Shown here one piece after another: positions 9,083 through 17,288 of a stretch of 64,000 nt of DNA. Made by a program: the position numbers and the translations under genes. The stretch spans positions 153,251 through 217,250 of the forward strand of contig CAZFZN010000007.1 of assembly GCA_964523105.1 (NCBI GenBank), read 5' to 3'. The DNA is from V1-33 sp964523105. Lineage in GTDB: Bacteria; Verrucomicrobiota; Verrucomicrobiia; Verrucomicrobiales; V1-33. The notes below the pieces were generated by a model, which did not search any database, was not told the origin of the DNA, and saw only the letters and a program-made list of their open reading frames with translations. Position 1 is the stretch's first letter; every line of letters begins with the position of its first letter.

Positions 9083-9546
9083 CGCAGCTTGTCAGGCTTC
9101 GCGTCCCATTCACTGAAAACAGCGAGCGCCTCCTCCCGGAGCAGGGGCGCCATGTTCAGATCACGTGCGGCGGGGGGAAGCGGCATCTGCCGGTAGATGA
9201 AGTCGTCATCGAACCCGATGGCCGCGGCGTCCGTCCGGGTGCAGGCATAATACACGGCGGGAATCCTCGCCCAATAGATCGCAGCGAGGCACATGGGGCA
9301 GGGTTCACAGCTGGCATAAAGCGTACAGCCCGGGAGCTGCCACGTCTGCAGCCGGGCACAGGCTTCGCGAATGGCCATCACCTCCGCATGCGCCGTGGGA
9401 TCATTCGTGGAGGTCACCCGGTTGCAGCCTCGCGCGATGATCCCTGCCTCACTCACCACGACGCAGCCAAACGGCCCGCCCCGTCCGGCGTTCATTCCCT
9501 CCTCTGCCAGCCTGATGGCTTCGCGCATATAATCTTCACTGCTCAT
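9076..9546 (-). CDS. guaD: Guanine deaminase / nucleoside deaminase (CDA fold)
   Basis: The 156-residue protein has the cytidine-deaminase-like zinc site: THAEV-type His53-Ala-Glu55 and PCPMC with Cys83 and Cys86. The length, the N-terminal MREAIRLAEEGMNAGRGGPFG and the C-terminal FIYRQMPLP region fit bacterial guanine deaminase of the Bacillus GuaD type, which converts guanine to xanthine in purine salvage. A tRNA adenosine deaminase is less likely because the C-terminal region differs. It overlaps the upstream plus-strand gene tail to tail and diverges from the ACT protein with a 62-base gap. Confidence 0.85.
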   Translation of the reverse strand: MSSEDYMREAIRLAEEGMNAGRGGPFGCVVVSEAGIIARGCNRVTSTNDPTAHAEVMAIREACARLQTWQLPGCTLYASCEPCPMCLAAIYWARIPAVYYACTRTDAAAIGFDDDFIYRQMPLPPAARDLNMAPLLREEALAVFSEWDAKPDKLRY

Positions 9547-9608
9547 GGTGCCGGACCTACGAAAAATTTGCCGCGCGAAAAACGGAAATCCCGGGTAAGA
9601 ATGCGGCC

Positions 9609-10001
9609 ATGAAAGAGATCACGCTCGTCACTCCGCCGGACCGTCCCGGCACCCTGGCCGACATCACCGAACTGCTGGCCGCGCGCGGCGTGAACCTGAC
9701 CGACATCGAGGTGATCGACGACCACCGGCACGGCATCATCCGGCTCATGGCCGAGCCCTACGACGAAGCTCTGCGGGTGCTGACGGGCGCGGGCCATCAC
9801 GCCCTGAGCGAAGAGGTCATCCTCATCCGCATCAGGGACGAGCCCGGCGGCATCGCAAAAGTCGCGGCCCGCTTCCGCGAACCGGCCATCAATGTGAATT
9901 CCCTCCGCATCCTGCGCCGTCAGGGCGGCGAGGCCATCCTGGCCCTCGGCACCAGCGACAACGCCCACGCCCGCCTCCTCCTGAGTGACTGCCTGGTGTG
10001 A
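9609..10001 (+). CDS. Tandem ACT domain protein
   Basis: The 130-residue protein consists of two ACT domains. The first opens TLVTPPDRPGTLADITELLA and the second IRIRDEPGGIAKVAARFRE. ACT domains bind amino acids or other small ligands and usually regulate an attached enzyme; here there is none, so it may act in trans as a small-molecule sensor. It is close in size to stand-alone ACT proteins found across bacteria. The gene ends just before a strong intrinsic terminator and is probably monocistronic. Confidence 0.85.
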   Translation: MKEITLVTPPDRPGTLADITELLAARGVNLTDIEVIDDHRHGIIRLMAEPYDEALRVLTGAGHHALSEEVILIRIRDEPGGIAKVAARFREPAINVNSLRILRRQGGEAILALGTSDNAHARLLLSDCLV

Positions 10002-10016
10002 TGGCGGCGGTACCGG

Positions 10017-10060
10017 CAAAAAAAACAGGGCAGGCCTTTCGACCTGCCCTGTCATCTTCT
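10017..10060 (+). terminator. Intrinsic terminator after the ACT gene, possibly bidirectional
   Basis: A perfect 10-bp stem (ACAGGGCAGG at 10025-10034, CCTGCCCTGT at 10043-10052) with an 8-base loop is followed by a T-rich run and preceded by an A-tract. It can therefore act on both the ACT gene and the convergent surface-protein gene. Confidence 0.85.
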
Positions 10061-10090
10061 TAGGTTTTGGAACTCGATGAAGCAGCGGAG

Positions 10091-10921
10091 TTACTTGCGA
10101 GTTACTGCCTTGCGCACCCCCGCGAGAGCGAGCAGGCCAAGCCCAAGGAGAGCGAGTGACTGCCCGCCTTCCGGCGTATTCACGACGACACCATTGCGGA
10201 CCTGGAAGACATAGCGGCCGTCCACATTGCTGTTGAGCCGGTTATCAATCAGCGCGTTAGCACCGGAGTCGAGGAAGGCACCGTTCACGCCGGATCCAGT
10301 CAACTCAAAATCTGTCGCTCCGCCGTTGGTCCACCCGACACGGGCCGAAGAGCCGCCAAAGCCATTCGTACCGCCGCTGGCACTGCCGGTCTCCCACTCG
10401 ATCTGATCGTAGTTGAACTCGAAGTCGAAGTCGCCGGGCCCGATGTCCGAACGATCGATCAGAACAAGTTGGAAGGAGTTCAGCTTATCGGCGGCGGATG
10501 GGAAGTAGCCAACATCCACCCAGTTCACTCCAAAAGCCGCGTGACCATCGACGGTGGAAGTCCCAAAGGTGACCAGGCTGGACCCCGCCCCCCGCGTGTC
10601 CACGTCGGCGAAGAAAGGCGCTATGATTGGACTGCTGGCTGTCAGCAGTCCAAAAGGCGTGAATGTAGAGAGTGGGCCGGTAAAGGTCACGTTCCCGTTG
10701 TTGTTCACGAAGAGATTCGGGCCCGCGACCCCGAAGAAGTTGAAACTGATTCCGGTGTTGATGACACCGGTGGAACCGTCGTCATTTGCTGCGAGAGAAG
10801 TGGTGGTGAAGCCGGCATCCGTGCGGACCGCGGCAGCTTCGAGCGAAGCTTGAACCGTGCAGAGGGCCACGACTCCTGCGAAGAGAGGCAGATACGCAGA
10901 TGGTTTACTGATGGAGAACAT
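10091..10921 (-). CDS. Exported NIDO-like surface protein with PEP-CTERM-like tail
   Basis: The 276-residue protein has an N-terminal signal peptide, then a central region resembling the nidogen NIDO domain (NTGISFNFFGVAGPNLFVNN, IIAPFFADVDTRG, NSFQLVLIDRSD). It ends in a classic exosortase-type tripartite tail: a short motif NTPEGG, a hydrophobic helix LALLGLGLLALAG and a basic cluster VRKAVTRK. Such tails are processed by an exosortase/archaeosortase; none is encoded in this window. The motif TPEGG departs from VPEP and VPDSG but is repeated in the gene at 42470-43294. It is probably monocistronic. Confidence 0.82.
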   Translation of the reverse strand: MFSISKPSAYLPLFAGVVALCTVQASLEAAAVRTDAGFTTTSLAANDDGSTGVINTGISFNFFGVAGPNLFVNNNGNVTFTGPLSTFTPFGLLTASSPIIAPFFADVDTRGAGSSLVTFGTSTVDGHAAFGVNWVDVGYFPSAADKLNSFQLVLIDRSDIGPGDFDFEFNYDQIEWETGSASGGTNGFGGSSARVGWTNGGATDFELTGSGVNGAFLDSGANALIDNRLNSNVDGRYVFQVRNGVVVNTPEGGQSLALLGLGLLALAGVRKAVTRK

Positions 10922-11157
10922 AGTCTGTGTTGTAGTTAGTGAGAGTTTGAGGGCCGGTCATGAGCGGAGGCGTCAACCTCCGGATGCGCCCACAAAGCAC
11001 AATCGATGCCATCCCGAAAGGCTGCATCCATTACTTGTTGATCTATAAGGGTATATGATTTATGGATGCCTTGCTGATTCACAGACGCCTCTCACTCAAT
11101 GTAAGATTCCCCGACACTCGTCTCGCTCCCAATACGTTGCCCCCAGTCTGGGAGGAG

Positions 11158-11228
11158 CTACCGCGCAAGGATTCGAACCTTGACAAAGAGAACCAAAATC
11201 TCTTGTGCTACCGTTACACCACGCGGCA
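11158..11228 (-). tRNA. tRNA-Gln (anticodon UUG)
   Basis: Read on the minus strand, a 7-bp acceptor (TGCCGCG with CGCGGTA, one G-U pair), D arm, anticodon arm GAGA-TTTTGGT-TCTC and T arm with GGTTCGAATCC fold into a standard cloverleaf. The anticodon is UUG. CCA is not encoded. Confidence 0.95.
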
Positions 11229-11353
11229 ATGCAATTCGTGAAACCGCGGGACGTTTAAGGGACTCCCCGGCGCTTGCAAGGGGCCGGCGCAGAAATTTTT
11301 TCGCGGAGGCGGCGGACGGGCCATTGAGGGAGCGTTGCGGGGGAGTGCGGGGC

Positions 11354-12115
11354 TCAGTCCGACTCGCCGCTTTCCCCGGTGACGAAGCGCTGCACATCGG
11401 GGTCCGGGGAGGCGAAGAGTTCGGCGGGAGTGCCCTCGAAACACGCCGTTCCCTCTCGCAGATAGACGACGCGGTCGGCCACGGTGCGCACGCTTTTCAT
11501 GTCGTGGGTCACGATGACCGTGGTGCATTTGTAGAGGCGCTGAATGCGGCGGATGAGGTGATCGATGCTGTCGGAAACGACGGGATCGAGCCCGGCGGTG
11601 GGTTCGTCGTAGAGCACGCAGCGGGGGCGGGTGACGATGGCACGGGCGAGGGCGGCGCGTTTTTTCATGCCGCCGCTCAGCGCGGACGGGAGTTTTTGTT
11701 TGTCGTTGGCGAGGCCGACGGCTTCGAGCACTTCATGGACGGCGGCGGCGATTTTGGCGGGATCTTTTTCGCCGGTTTCGCGCAGGGGGAAGGCGACGTT
11801 ATCTTCAAGCGTGAAGCTGTCGAAGAGCGCGCCCTCCTGGAAGAGCATGCCGATTTTCCGCCGGTGCGGCCCCAGCTGGCGCTCGCTCAGGCTGGTGATT
11901 TCCTGACCATCGACGCGGATGCTGCCGCTGGTGGCGGGCATCAGGCCCATGATGAGTTTGAGCGTGACGCTTTTGCCGGTGCCGCTGCCGCCGATGATGG
12001 CGAGGCTTTCCCCGTGGCGGATGGTGAGGTCGAGGCCGCGCAGGATGTGCTGCGCGCCGATGCGTTTGTGCAGGCCGCGCACTTCGATGAATGGCTGATG
12101 GGATTCGACCGGCAT
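11354..12115 (-). CDS. MlaF-type ABC transporter ATP-binding protein
   Basis: The 253-residue ATPase has a Walker A GGSGTGKS, a Q-loop region FQEGALFDSFT, signature LSGGMKKRAALARA and Walker B with DEPTAGLD. The EGALF segment and the MKKR variant of the signature are characteristic of MlaF-like ATPases that work with MlaE permeases and MCE-domain (MlaD) proteins in lipid transport across the envelope. No permease or MCE gene is adjacent, so the partners must lie elsewhere. The start is the ATG complementary to 12113-12115; the open frame upstream is unlike the family. Confidence 0.87.
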   Translation of the reverse strand: MPVESHQPFIEVRGLHKRIGAQHILRGLDLTIRHGESLAIIGGSGTGKSVTLKLIMGLMPATSGSIRVDGQEITSLSERQLGPHRRKIGMLFQEGALFDSFTLEDNVAFPLRETGEKDPAKIAAAVHEVLEAVGLANDKQKLPSALSGGMKKRAALARAIVTRPRCVLYDEPTAGLDPVVSDSIDHLIRRIQRLYKCTTVIVTHDMKSVRTVADRVVYLREGTACFEGTPAELFASPDPDVQRFVTGESGESD

Positions 12116-12287
12116 GAGGATGGGAAATGCGACTGCTGTAACACCCTGATTCCGCCGCGCAATCCCCTTGCCTGGTCCGGCGGGGGAAGCCGCGGAAGCG
12201 GATGGGATGGGGCTGGCTTTTGGTTGAAAGCGGGGAAGTCTGGCAGCCGTCCAACAGGGCATTCCGATCTCCATCCCCCATCCCACC

Positions 12288-13631
12288 ATGAAGACCCGCC
12301 GCCATTTTCTCCGCAGCCTTGGCACCACCGTGGCGCTGCCCGCACTGACTTCACTCCGCGGTTTTGCCGCTGCGCCGGAGGGTGCGGGAATCGCGACCAC
12401 GGCCGCCGGCGCTCCGCTGCGCACGGCGTTTTTCTTTTTCCCCAACGGCTCGATCCCGGGCTTCTGGTGGCCGGAAAAGACGGGGACGGATTTTGAGTTC
12501 AGCCGTTCGCTCGCGCCGTTGGCGGAGGTGCGCCAGCATGTGCAGATCATGGGCGGCCTGGAGAATCTCAACGGCGAGGGGCGCCAGGACGGCGCAGGCG
12601 ATCACGCACGCGGCGTGGGTACGTTTCTCACCGGAGTGCGCATCAAGAAGACAGCCACGGACATCCAGGCGGCACAGTCCATCGATCAGGTGATGGCGGC
12701 GCAGGTGGGGCATCTGACGCGGCTCTCATCGCTGGAACTGAGCTGCGACGCGGTGCGCAAGAGCGGGGCCTGCGACAGCGGCTATTCCTGCGCCTATCAA
12801 TTCAATTTGTCGTGGGCCGGTCCGGCCTCGCCGATGACGCCGGAGGTAAATCCGCGGCTGGTGTTCGAGCGGCTCTTTGGCGCCGGCAAACCCGGCGAGC
12901 GCGCCGCCAGCCTGACGCGCCGGCTCGCGGAGCAGAAGTCGGTGCTGGATTTCATTCTCGATGACGCCAGAGCGATGCAGCGCCGGCTGGATGCGCGCGA
13001 CAACGAGAAACTGGATCAGTATTTCACCTCGCTGCGCGGCATCGAGGAGCGCATCGCCAAGGCCGAGCGTTTCGGCGCGCCGCAGGATCCGGGCACGGAA
13101 GCGCCCGCCGGCGTGCCGGGCAATTACGGCGAGCACATTCAACTGCTGGCGGACCTGCTGATCCTGGCCTTTCAGACGGACCAGACGCGCGTGGCGTCGT
13201 TCATGCTCGCTCACGACGGCTCGAACCGCAGCTTCAATGAAATCGGCATCAGTGAGGGGCATCACGAGATGTCACACCACCAGAACAAGCCCGAGTTGAT
13301 GGACAAGGTCGCACAGATCGATCAGTGGTATGCCGGACAGTTCGCGCAGATTCTGAAAAAGATGGACGCGGTGAAGGACGAGGACGGAAAATCGCTGCTC
13401 TACAATTCGATGCTGGTTTATGGCGGCGGCAACGGCGACCCCAACCGGCACAATCACGACAACCTGCCGTTCGTCCTCGCCGGTCACGGCGGCGGCACGC
13501 TGCAGCCGGGACGTTTTGTGAAGCATTCGCCCACGCCGAGCATGAACATGTTCCTGAGCCTGGCCGACCGCATGGGAGTGAAGAACCTGGAGCGTTTCGG
13601 TGATTCCACGGGCCGGCTTGCGGATGTGTAA
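12288..13631 (+). CDS. DUF1552 domain protein with Tat-like signal
   Basis: The 447-residue protein begins MKTRRHFLRSLGTTVALPAL, a twin-arginine-type export signal. The rest matches the DUF1552 family, which is abundant in Planctomycetes and Verrucomicrobia (FFFPNGSIPGFWWP, NLNGEG, GDHARGVGTFLTG, HHEMSHHQNKPE, LLVYGGGNGDPNRHNHDNLP). The biochemical role of the family is unknown. Its genes normally sit next to a multi-domain heme c protein (DUF1587/1592/1588/1585), which is absent here. A 63-residue protein gene follows after 21 bases. Confidence 0.88.
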   Translation: MKTRRHFLRSLGTTVALPALTSLRGFAAAPEGAGIATTAAGAPLRTAFFFFPNGSIPGFWWPEKTGTDFEFSRSLAPLAEVRQHVQIMGGLENLNGEGRQDGAGDHARGVGTFLTGVRIKKTATDIQAAQSIDQVMAAQVGHLTRLSSLELSCDAVRKSGACDSGYSCAYQFNLSWAGPASPMTPEVNPRLVFERLFGAGKPGERAASLTRRLAEQKSVLDFILDDARAMQRRLDARDNEKLDQYFTSLRGIEERIAKAERFGAPQDPGTEAPAGVPGNYGEHIQLLADLLILAFQTDQTRVASFMLAHDGSNRSFNEIGISEGHHEMSHHQNKPELMDKVAQIDQWYAGQFAQILKKMDAVKDEDGKSLLYNSMLVYGGGNGDPNRHNHDNLPFVLAGHGGGTLQPGRFVKHSPTPSMNMFLSLADRMGVKNLERFGDSTGRLADV

Positions 13632-13652
13632 GCCGCGCAGTAACGGCAGCGC

Positions 13653-13844
13653 ATGAAGCGATACGGCGTCAAACTGAACAACGGCAAGATCATGTGGGTG
13701 CAGGCGGAAACCGCCGAAGTGCGCGAAGGCGCGCTGCTGTTCTTCCGCACTGTGGAGGGCCAGCGCGAACTCATCGCGGGCTTCAGCCTCGCCCAGGTGA
13801 ATCACTGGGGACTGCCGGATGCGTTTGTCAGCGAGCAGTCCTGA
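13653..13844 (+). CDS. Small conserved-looking hypothetical protein
   Basis: This 63-residue protein (MKRYGVKLNNGKIMWVQAE at its start) looks like a single small beta-rich domain with no export signal. I do not recognise the family. Support for coding comes from its position 21 bases after the DUF1552 gene, an ATG start and a terminator hairpin that begins right at its stop codon. It could be cotranscribed with the DUF1552 gene. Confidence 0.65.
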   Translation: MKRYGVKLNNGKIMWVQAETAEVREGALLFFRTVEGQRELIAGFSLAQVNHWGLPDAFVSEQS

Positions 13845-13867
13845 GCCGGCGGCTCAGGGCTTCTTTT
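13840..13867 (+). terminator. Intrinsic terminator overlapping the stop codon
   Basis: The stem CCTGAGCC (13840-13847) and GGCTCAGG (13851-13858) has a 3-base loop and is followed by GCTTCTTTT. It includes the stop of the small gene and lies over the end of the convergent protease gene. Confidence 0.75.
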
Positions 13868-15218
13868 CCAGCTGCTCCGCGCAGGCTTTTTTCCAGTCCT
13901 CGCCGAGTTCCTCCACGGTCTTGCCGGTCCACTCCTTCCAGAGGCCGGGTGAGTAGCGGCCTTCACGGCAGGCGGTGTTGAGGTTGCGGATGATTTCTTT
14001 GGGATGCGCGCCGTTGACCCAGTTGAGGAAATTGGCGGACACGCGGTAGCTGTCGTCGAACTTGACGCGCCCGATGTTGCGGGCGGTGATCTCCGCGCCC
14101 TTCGACTCCGGTTCGTAAAGAAACCAGCGGATGTAGTCGGGAATGCCTTCGACGATCCAGCCGGGGTTGCGCACGGGCCGGCGATTTGTCAGGCGCGCGC
14201 GTCCGTAGGCCTGCACGACGTGGACCAGTTCATGCACCACGGCACCGCGGGCCTCGCGCTCCAACTCGCGGCGGAACCACGGGGCATTGAGGCTCACCTG
14301 ATTCCCCGCGGCATAGGCCGGCACGCCGCGCATGTCGTCCTTGAACTGCAGCATCACCTCCGCCGGCGCCGTATAGCCGTCGGAAGGCAGCAGGGCGACG
14401 ATTTTCGGATACCACTCATGCACCACGGGTATGAGCTTCTTTTCCGCCCATTCCGTGAGGTCGGGAGCCACGGTGGTGTCCACCACGAATTTGTATTTGT
14501 TGTCAGGCGAGGGATACGTTTTAAGAACTTTCTCCCGCGGCGGCGCGGTTTTGATCCTCTCCAGAGCCGGCCCGGCGGCGTCCACGACATCGATTTCGCT
14601 GAAGAAGGTCTGCCCGAAGACATCGCGGTCGCTCGCCGGCTGGATGTCGAAAAGCAGATGCCGAAAACCGCCGAGGGCACCCTGCGCGGCGGCGATGCTC
14701 ACGGCGTGCTGGCCGCCGCCCTTTTCCCGCGTGTCCACATTCGCGAGCCGCTTCCAGCCGCACGCTGCGGGATCCGTGCCGGCTCCGGGCGCGGGCTGAA
14801 AATCCTTCGCGGTGCCGTCCGCGGTGTAGAGATGATAGACCTGCGGCCCGCGCACCCCGGGATGCCATGAGTACGTGACCACCGACTGCACGCTGACGAC
14901 GCGGCCGAGGTCCACGGCGATGCGGCCGCTTTTGGTGCCGCCGGCGAAGAAGAAATTTGCCGCAGGCTCGTCCGCACCGGCGGGAACTTTGCCGTCGTGC
15001 AACACATCGAGGCTCCCGCCATTCCGGTCGCGCGCTCCGTCCACGAGAGTGAAGACCGCGTCTTTGGCGGCGTCGTTGAGGGCGGGCGCGGCGACTGGAT
15101 CGAGGTTGAAGCCTGCTCCGCCGGCGCTGTGGCGGGCGGTGACGACCGGTGCGGTTTCGCCGCGGGCGGCGGGAACAGCCGGGACAAGACAAAAGAGGAG
15201 GAGGAGTCGTGAGTGCAT
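13854..15218 (-). CDS. Secreted basic-secretory-protein family peptidase with discoidin-like domain
   Basis: The 454-residue protein has a signal peptide (MHSRLLLLFCLVPAVPAARG). About residues 25-225 resemble an F5/8 type C (discoidin) carbohydrate-binding region (SGRIAVDLGRVVSVQSVVTY). About residues 235-450 match the basic secretory protein (BSP) peptidase family, with the zinc-binding HELVHVVQ and a downstream PGWIVEGIPDYIRWFLYE containing the EGIPDY segment typical of the family. A secreted metalloprotease targeted to glycans is a reasonable reading. It converges on the small gene and diverges from a cytochrome gene. Confidence 0.82.
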   Translation of the reverse strand: MHSRLLLLFCLVPAVPAARGETAPVVTARHSAGGAGFNLDPVAAPALNDAAKDAVFTLVDGARDRNGGSLDVLHDGKVPAGADEPAANFFFAGGTKSGRIAVDLGRVVSVQSVVTYSWHPGVRGPQVYHLYTADGTAKDFQPAPGAGTDPAACGWKRLANVDTREKGGGQHAVSIAAAQGALGGFRHLLFDIQPASDRDVFGQTFFSEIDVVDAAGPALERIKTAPPREKVLKTYPSPDNKYKFVVDTTVAPDLTEWAEKKLIPVVHEWYPKIVALLPSDGYTAPAEVMLQFKDDMRGVPAYAAGNQVSLNAPWFRRELEREARGAVVHELVHVVQAYGRARLTNRRPVRNPGWIVEGIPDYIRWFLYEPESKGAEITARNIGRVKFDDSYRVSANFLNWVNGAHPKEIIRNLNTACREGRYSPGLWKEWTGKTVEELGEDWKKACAEQLEKKP

Positions 15219-15386
15219 GGCGGAGCGCCGGCTGTTACTGCCATCGCACCGCGGTGTCCAATCCGCAGTCGGGCAGGGATGCGTTCCCTCCGGGCATGGC
15301 AGCGGCTGTGGAAGCGCACCCCGGAGTCGCGCACTTTTTCAGGTTTTCCTGCAAGGCCCGGGCGGGCGGTGCGGATAGCGCTGCCG

Positions 15387-15914
15387 ATGAATACAGACCG
15401 CTTCTTTCAAATCCTCGCGCTCACCGGTGTCGTCTTTGGCATCACCGGTCTCACCCGGGCTCTCAGGGACAGTGGAGATAAAATCGAAGGCGCCATCAGC
15501 GCCGGGGAAGTCAGTGTCGCGCGCGGACGGCACCTCATCCGCATCAGCGGCTGCAATGACTGCCACACTCCCGGCTACATGGAGAAGGGCGAACAGGTGC
15601 CCGAGAGTGAGTGGCTCACGGGATCGTCGCTCGGCTGGCGCGGACCTTGGGGCACGAGCTATCCCTCGAATCTCCGCCGCCAGCTCGCGGCATGGCACGA
15701 TGCCGGAAAGTGGATCGCAATGGTGCGCACGCGGCACGGTCTGCCGCCCATGCCATGGGCGGGGCTGCACGCCATGACCGACGATGAGCTGCGGTCCATT
15801 CACGCCTACGTCCGCAGCCTGCCGGTGGCGGGCGAAGCAGTGCCGCCGCCCGTGCCGCCGGACCAGGAACCGAAGACACCCTGGCTCAATCTGACGCCGG
15901 TCCTGCCGCTGTGA
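15387..15914 (+). CDS. Membrane-anchored monoheme cytochrome c
   Basis: The 175-residue protein has one N-terminal hydrophobic segment (about residues 6-24) and a single heme c site CNDCH within a class I cytochrome-like domain. GLPPMPWAGLHAMTDDEL offers the usual axial Met region. The tail is Pro-rich. It probably carries electrons in the periplasm. ATG 15387 is chosen; the open frame extends upstream but with Arg-rich, non-signal sequence. Its stop TGA shares bases with a possible GTG start of the cupin gene. Confidence 0.82.
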   Translation: MNTDRFFQILALTGVVFGITGLTRALRDSGDKIEGAISAGEVSVARGRHLIRISGCNDCHTPGYMEKGEQVPESEWLTGSSLGWRGPWGTSYPSNLRRQLAAWHDAGKWIAMVRTRHGLPPMPWAGLHAMTDDELRSIHAYVRSLPVAGEAVPPPVPPDQEPKTPWLNLTPVLPL

Positions 15915-15949
15915 CCCGCTCCCAACCCAACTCTGAAAAAACTGAAATC

Positions 15950-16390
15950 ATGAACATCCATCCGCCACTGCTCCGCCAGCCGCGCCGTCCCGAACCCCTG
16001 CACCTCATGGGCGGCGAAGTCATTCCCTGCTTCACCGGCGAGGAAAACGACGGCCGCGCTTTTGCCGCCATGAATCTGTATCCGCCAGGCTGCGGCGTCC
16101 CGCTGCACACTCACACGCTCGAGGACGAGATTTTCCACGTCGCCGAAGGATCGCTGGAGGTGACGCTGGGCGAGCAAACCCTGACACTTCGAGCCGGCGA
16201 CTCCGCCTTCCTCCCGAGGGACGTGCCGCACGCATGGCGGGTGGCGGGCGACAAGGCGGCGCGCTTCCTTCTGGTGGTGACACCGGCGGGCATGGAAAGC
16301 ATGTTTCGTGAAGTCGCGGCGCTCGGCGAGGCGGCGACGCCGCAGCGGGTGGCGGGCATTTGCGACCGCTACGGCATCGCCTTTGCCTGA
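15950..16390 (+). CDS. Cupin domain protein
   Basis: The 146-residue protein has a single conserved beta-barrel cupin. Motif 1 is HTHTLEDEIFHVAEG, giving the two His and Glu metal ligands, and motif 2 is PRDVPHAW. Cupins of this size include dioxygenase-like enzymes and sensors; the substrate is not evident. The gene follows the cytochrome by 35 bases. A GTG at 15911 overlapping the cytochrome stop would add 13 residues and couple translation; I prefer ATG 15950 because the added residues are not family-like. Confidence 0.85.
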   Translation: MNIHPPLLRQPRRPEPLHLMGGEVIPCFTGEENDGRAFAAMNLYPPGCGVPLHTHTLEDEIFHVAEGSLEVTLGEQTLTLRAGDSAFLPRDVPHAWRVAGDKAARFLLVVTPAGMESMFREVAALGEAATPQRVAGICDRYGIAFA

Positions 16391-16441
16391 GGTGCTTCAG
16401 AATCGATTGCCGGACTGCCGCGAACCACTATTCCCTGCGGC

Positions 16442-17128
16442 ATGCCAACCGCGCTGCGCCGCACGCTCTTCGATCTGCTCGATCCGCGCCTGACATGGAC
16501 TCTGGGCAGGGCCGTGCTGCTGAGCGTCGCCGCCTTTGGTGCGGTGTGGGCGCTGGCATGGTGGCTCATCATGCGGTCTCCATGGACAGAAACCGCGTGG
16601 CTGGATCACACGCTGCACGCGCTGGGAGGGCTGGGAGTCATGGCGGTATCGCTGCTGCTCTTTCCCTCCGTATTCGTCGTGCTGCAGTCGCTTTTCCTCG
16701 ACGGCCTCGCTGACAAAATCGAGGCGCGCCACTACCCGGAATTGGGTTCCGCGCGGGGCACCTCATTCCGCGACGGGCTTTTCATGGCCATCCGGGTGAT
16801 GGTGCTGTTGATCTTTGTGAATCTGCTGATGCTGCCGGTGTATGTGCTGGGTTCCGTTTTTTTCGGTGCGGGCATGGCGCTGTATTACGCCGTGAACGGC
16901 TGGCTCACCGGCCGGGAATATTTCGCCCAGGTGGCGCTGCGGCGCATGACGCGGGCCGAAGTGAAGCGACTCGCCGCACGCCATCGCCTGACGATTTGGA
17001 TGACCGGCACGCTGATTGCGCTGCTGGGCACCGTGCCTTTGGTGAATCTTGCCGCCCCGGTGATCGGCTGCGCCATGATGGTACATGTCGCACGCAGCCT
17101 GCAAAACGGCCACGGGGGCCGGACATAA
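16442..17128 (+). CDS. EI24/CysZ-like integral membrane protein
   Basis: The 228-residue protein has about four to five membrane segments and the YYAVNGWLTGREYFAQVALRRM stretch (written across about residues 149-170), close to the N-G-x-x-x-G-R-E-Y-F signature of the EI24/CysZ family. CysZ supports sulfate uptake in E. coli; many relatives have no known role and there is no sulfate gene nearby. It stands alone between the cupin gene and the large surface-protein gene. Confidence 0.75.
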   Translation: MPTALRRTLFDLLDPRLTWTLGRAVLLSVAAFGAVWALAWWLIMRSPWTETAWLDHTLHALGGLGVMAVSLLLFPSVFVVLQSLFLDGLADKIEARHYPELGSARGTSFRDGLFMAIRVMVLLIFVNLLMLPVYVLGSVFFGAGMALYYAVNGWLTGREYFAQVALRRMTRAEVKRLAARHRLTIWMTGTLIALLGTVPLVNLAAPVIGCAMMVHVARSLQNGHGGRT

Positions 17129-17228
17129 TGGTCATGCTGCCGGCCTCACCCGGAGAAAAACCTGGATGCCATTGCGGAAGATGCGTGAGCACCGCGTTTT
17201 TTCTCGCCATCCACCGCCCGGATTTGCT

Positions 17229-17240
17229 AAGGAGAAGGAA
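17229..17240 (+). promoter_or_regulatory. Strong Shine-Dalgarno site for a leader peptide
   Basis: AAGGAG at 17229-17234 lies 6 bases before ATG 17241. It is one of the best ribosome sites in the window, but it serves the 15-codon reading frame rather than the large gene, whose ATG is 50 bases further on. Confidence 0.6.
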
Positions 17241-17273
17241 ATGTCTCCGCCGGGTTCTGGCGGGGACATTTCC
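17237..17273 (+). promoter_or_regulatory. Long hairpin in the 5' region of the 2150-residue gene
   Basis: GGAAATGTC (17237-17245) pairs with GACATTTCC (17265-17273), and inside it CCGCC (17247-17251) pairs with GGCGG (17259-17263). No T-run follows, so it is more likely an mRNA structure controlling translation than a terminator. It hides the leader ATG in its outer stem. Confidence 0.55.
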
Positions 17274-17288
17274 CTTATGCACCCATGA
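17241..17288 (+). CDS. Putative 15-residue leader peptide
   Basis: ATG 17241 opens the frame MSPPGSGGDISLMHP and stops at TGA 17286-17288, which overlaps the ATG (17285-17287) of the 2150-residue gene as ATGA. The large gene has no ribosome site of its own, so reinitiation from this leader is a plausible way to start it. The leader also runs through a long hairpin (17237-17273). Whether it is translated is not proven; the alternative is that the start region has been placed by chance. Confidence 0.45.
   Translation: MSPPGSGGDISLMHP

Noticed and set aside
12203..12285. 10-bp inverted repeat (TGGGATGGGG / CCCCATCCCA) before the DUF1552 gene
   Set aside because: The 63-base loop and simple G/C composition make chance likely; no other sign of regulation.
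11180..12496. 438-codon plus-strand frame over the ABC ATPase
   Set aside because: The minus strand encodes a complete ATPase with all motifs; the plus frame is a shadow.
15911..15949. GTG start of the cupin gene overlapping the cytochrome stop
   Set aside because: The extra 13 residues are not cupin-like; ATG 15950 is more likely, though coupling cannot be excluded.
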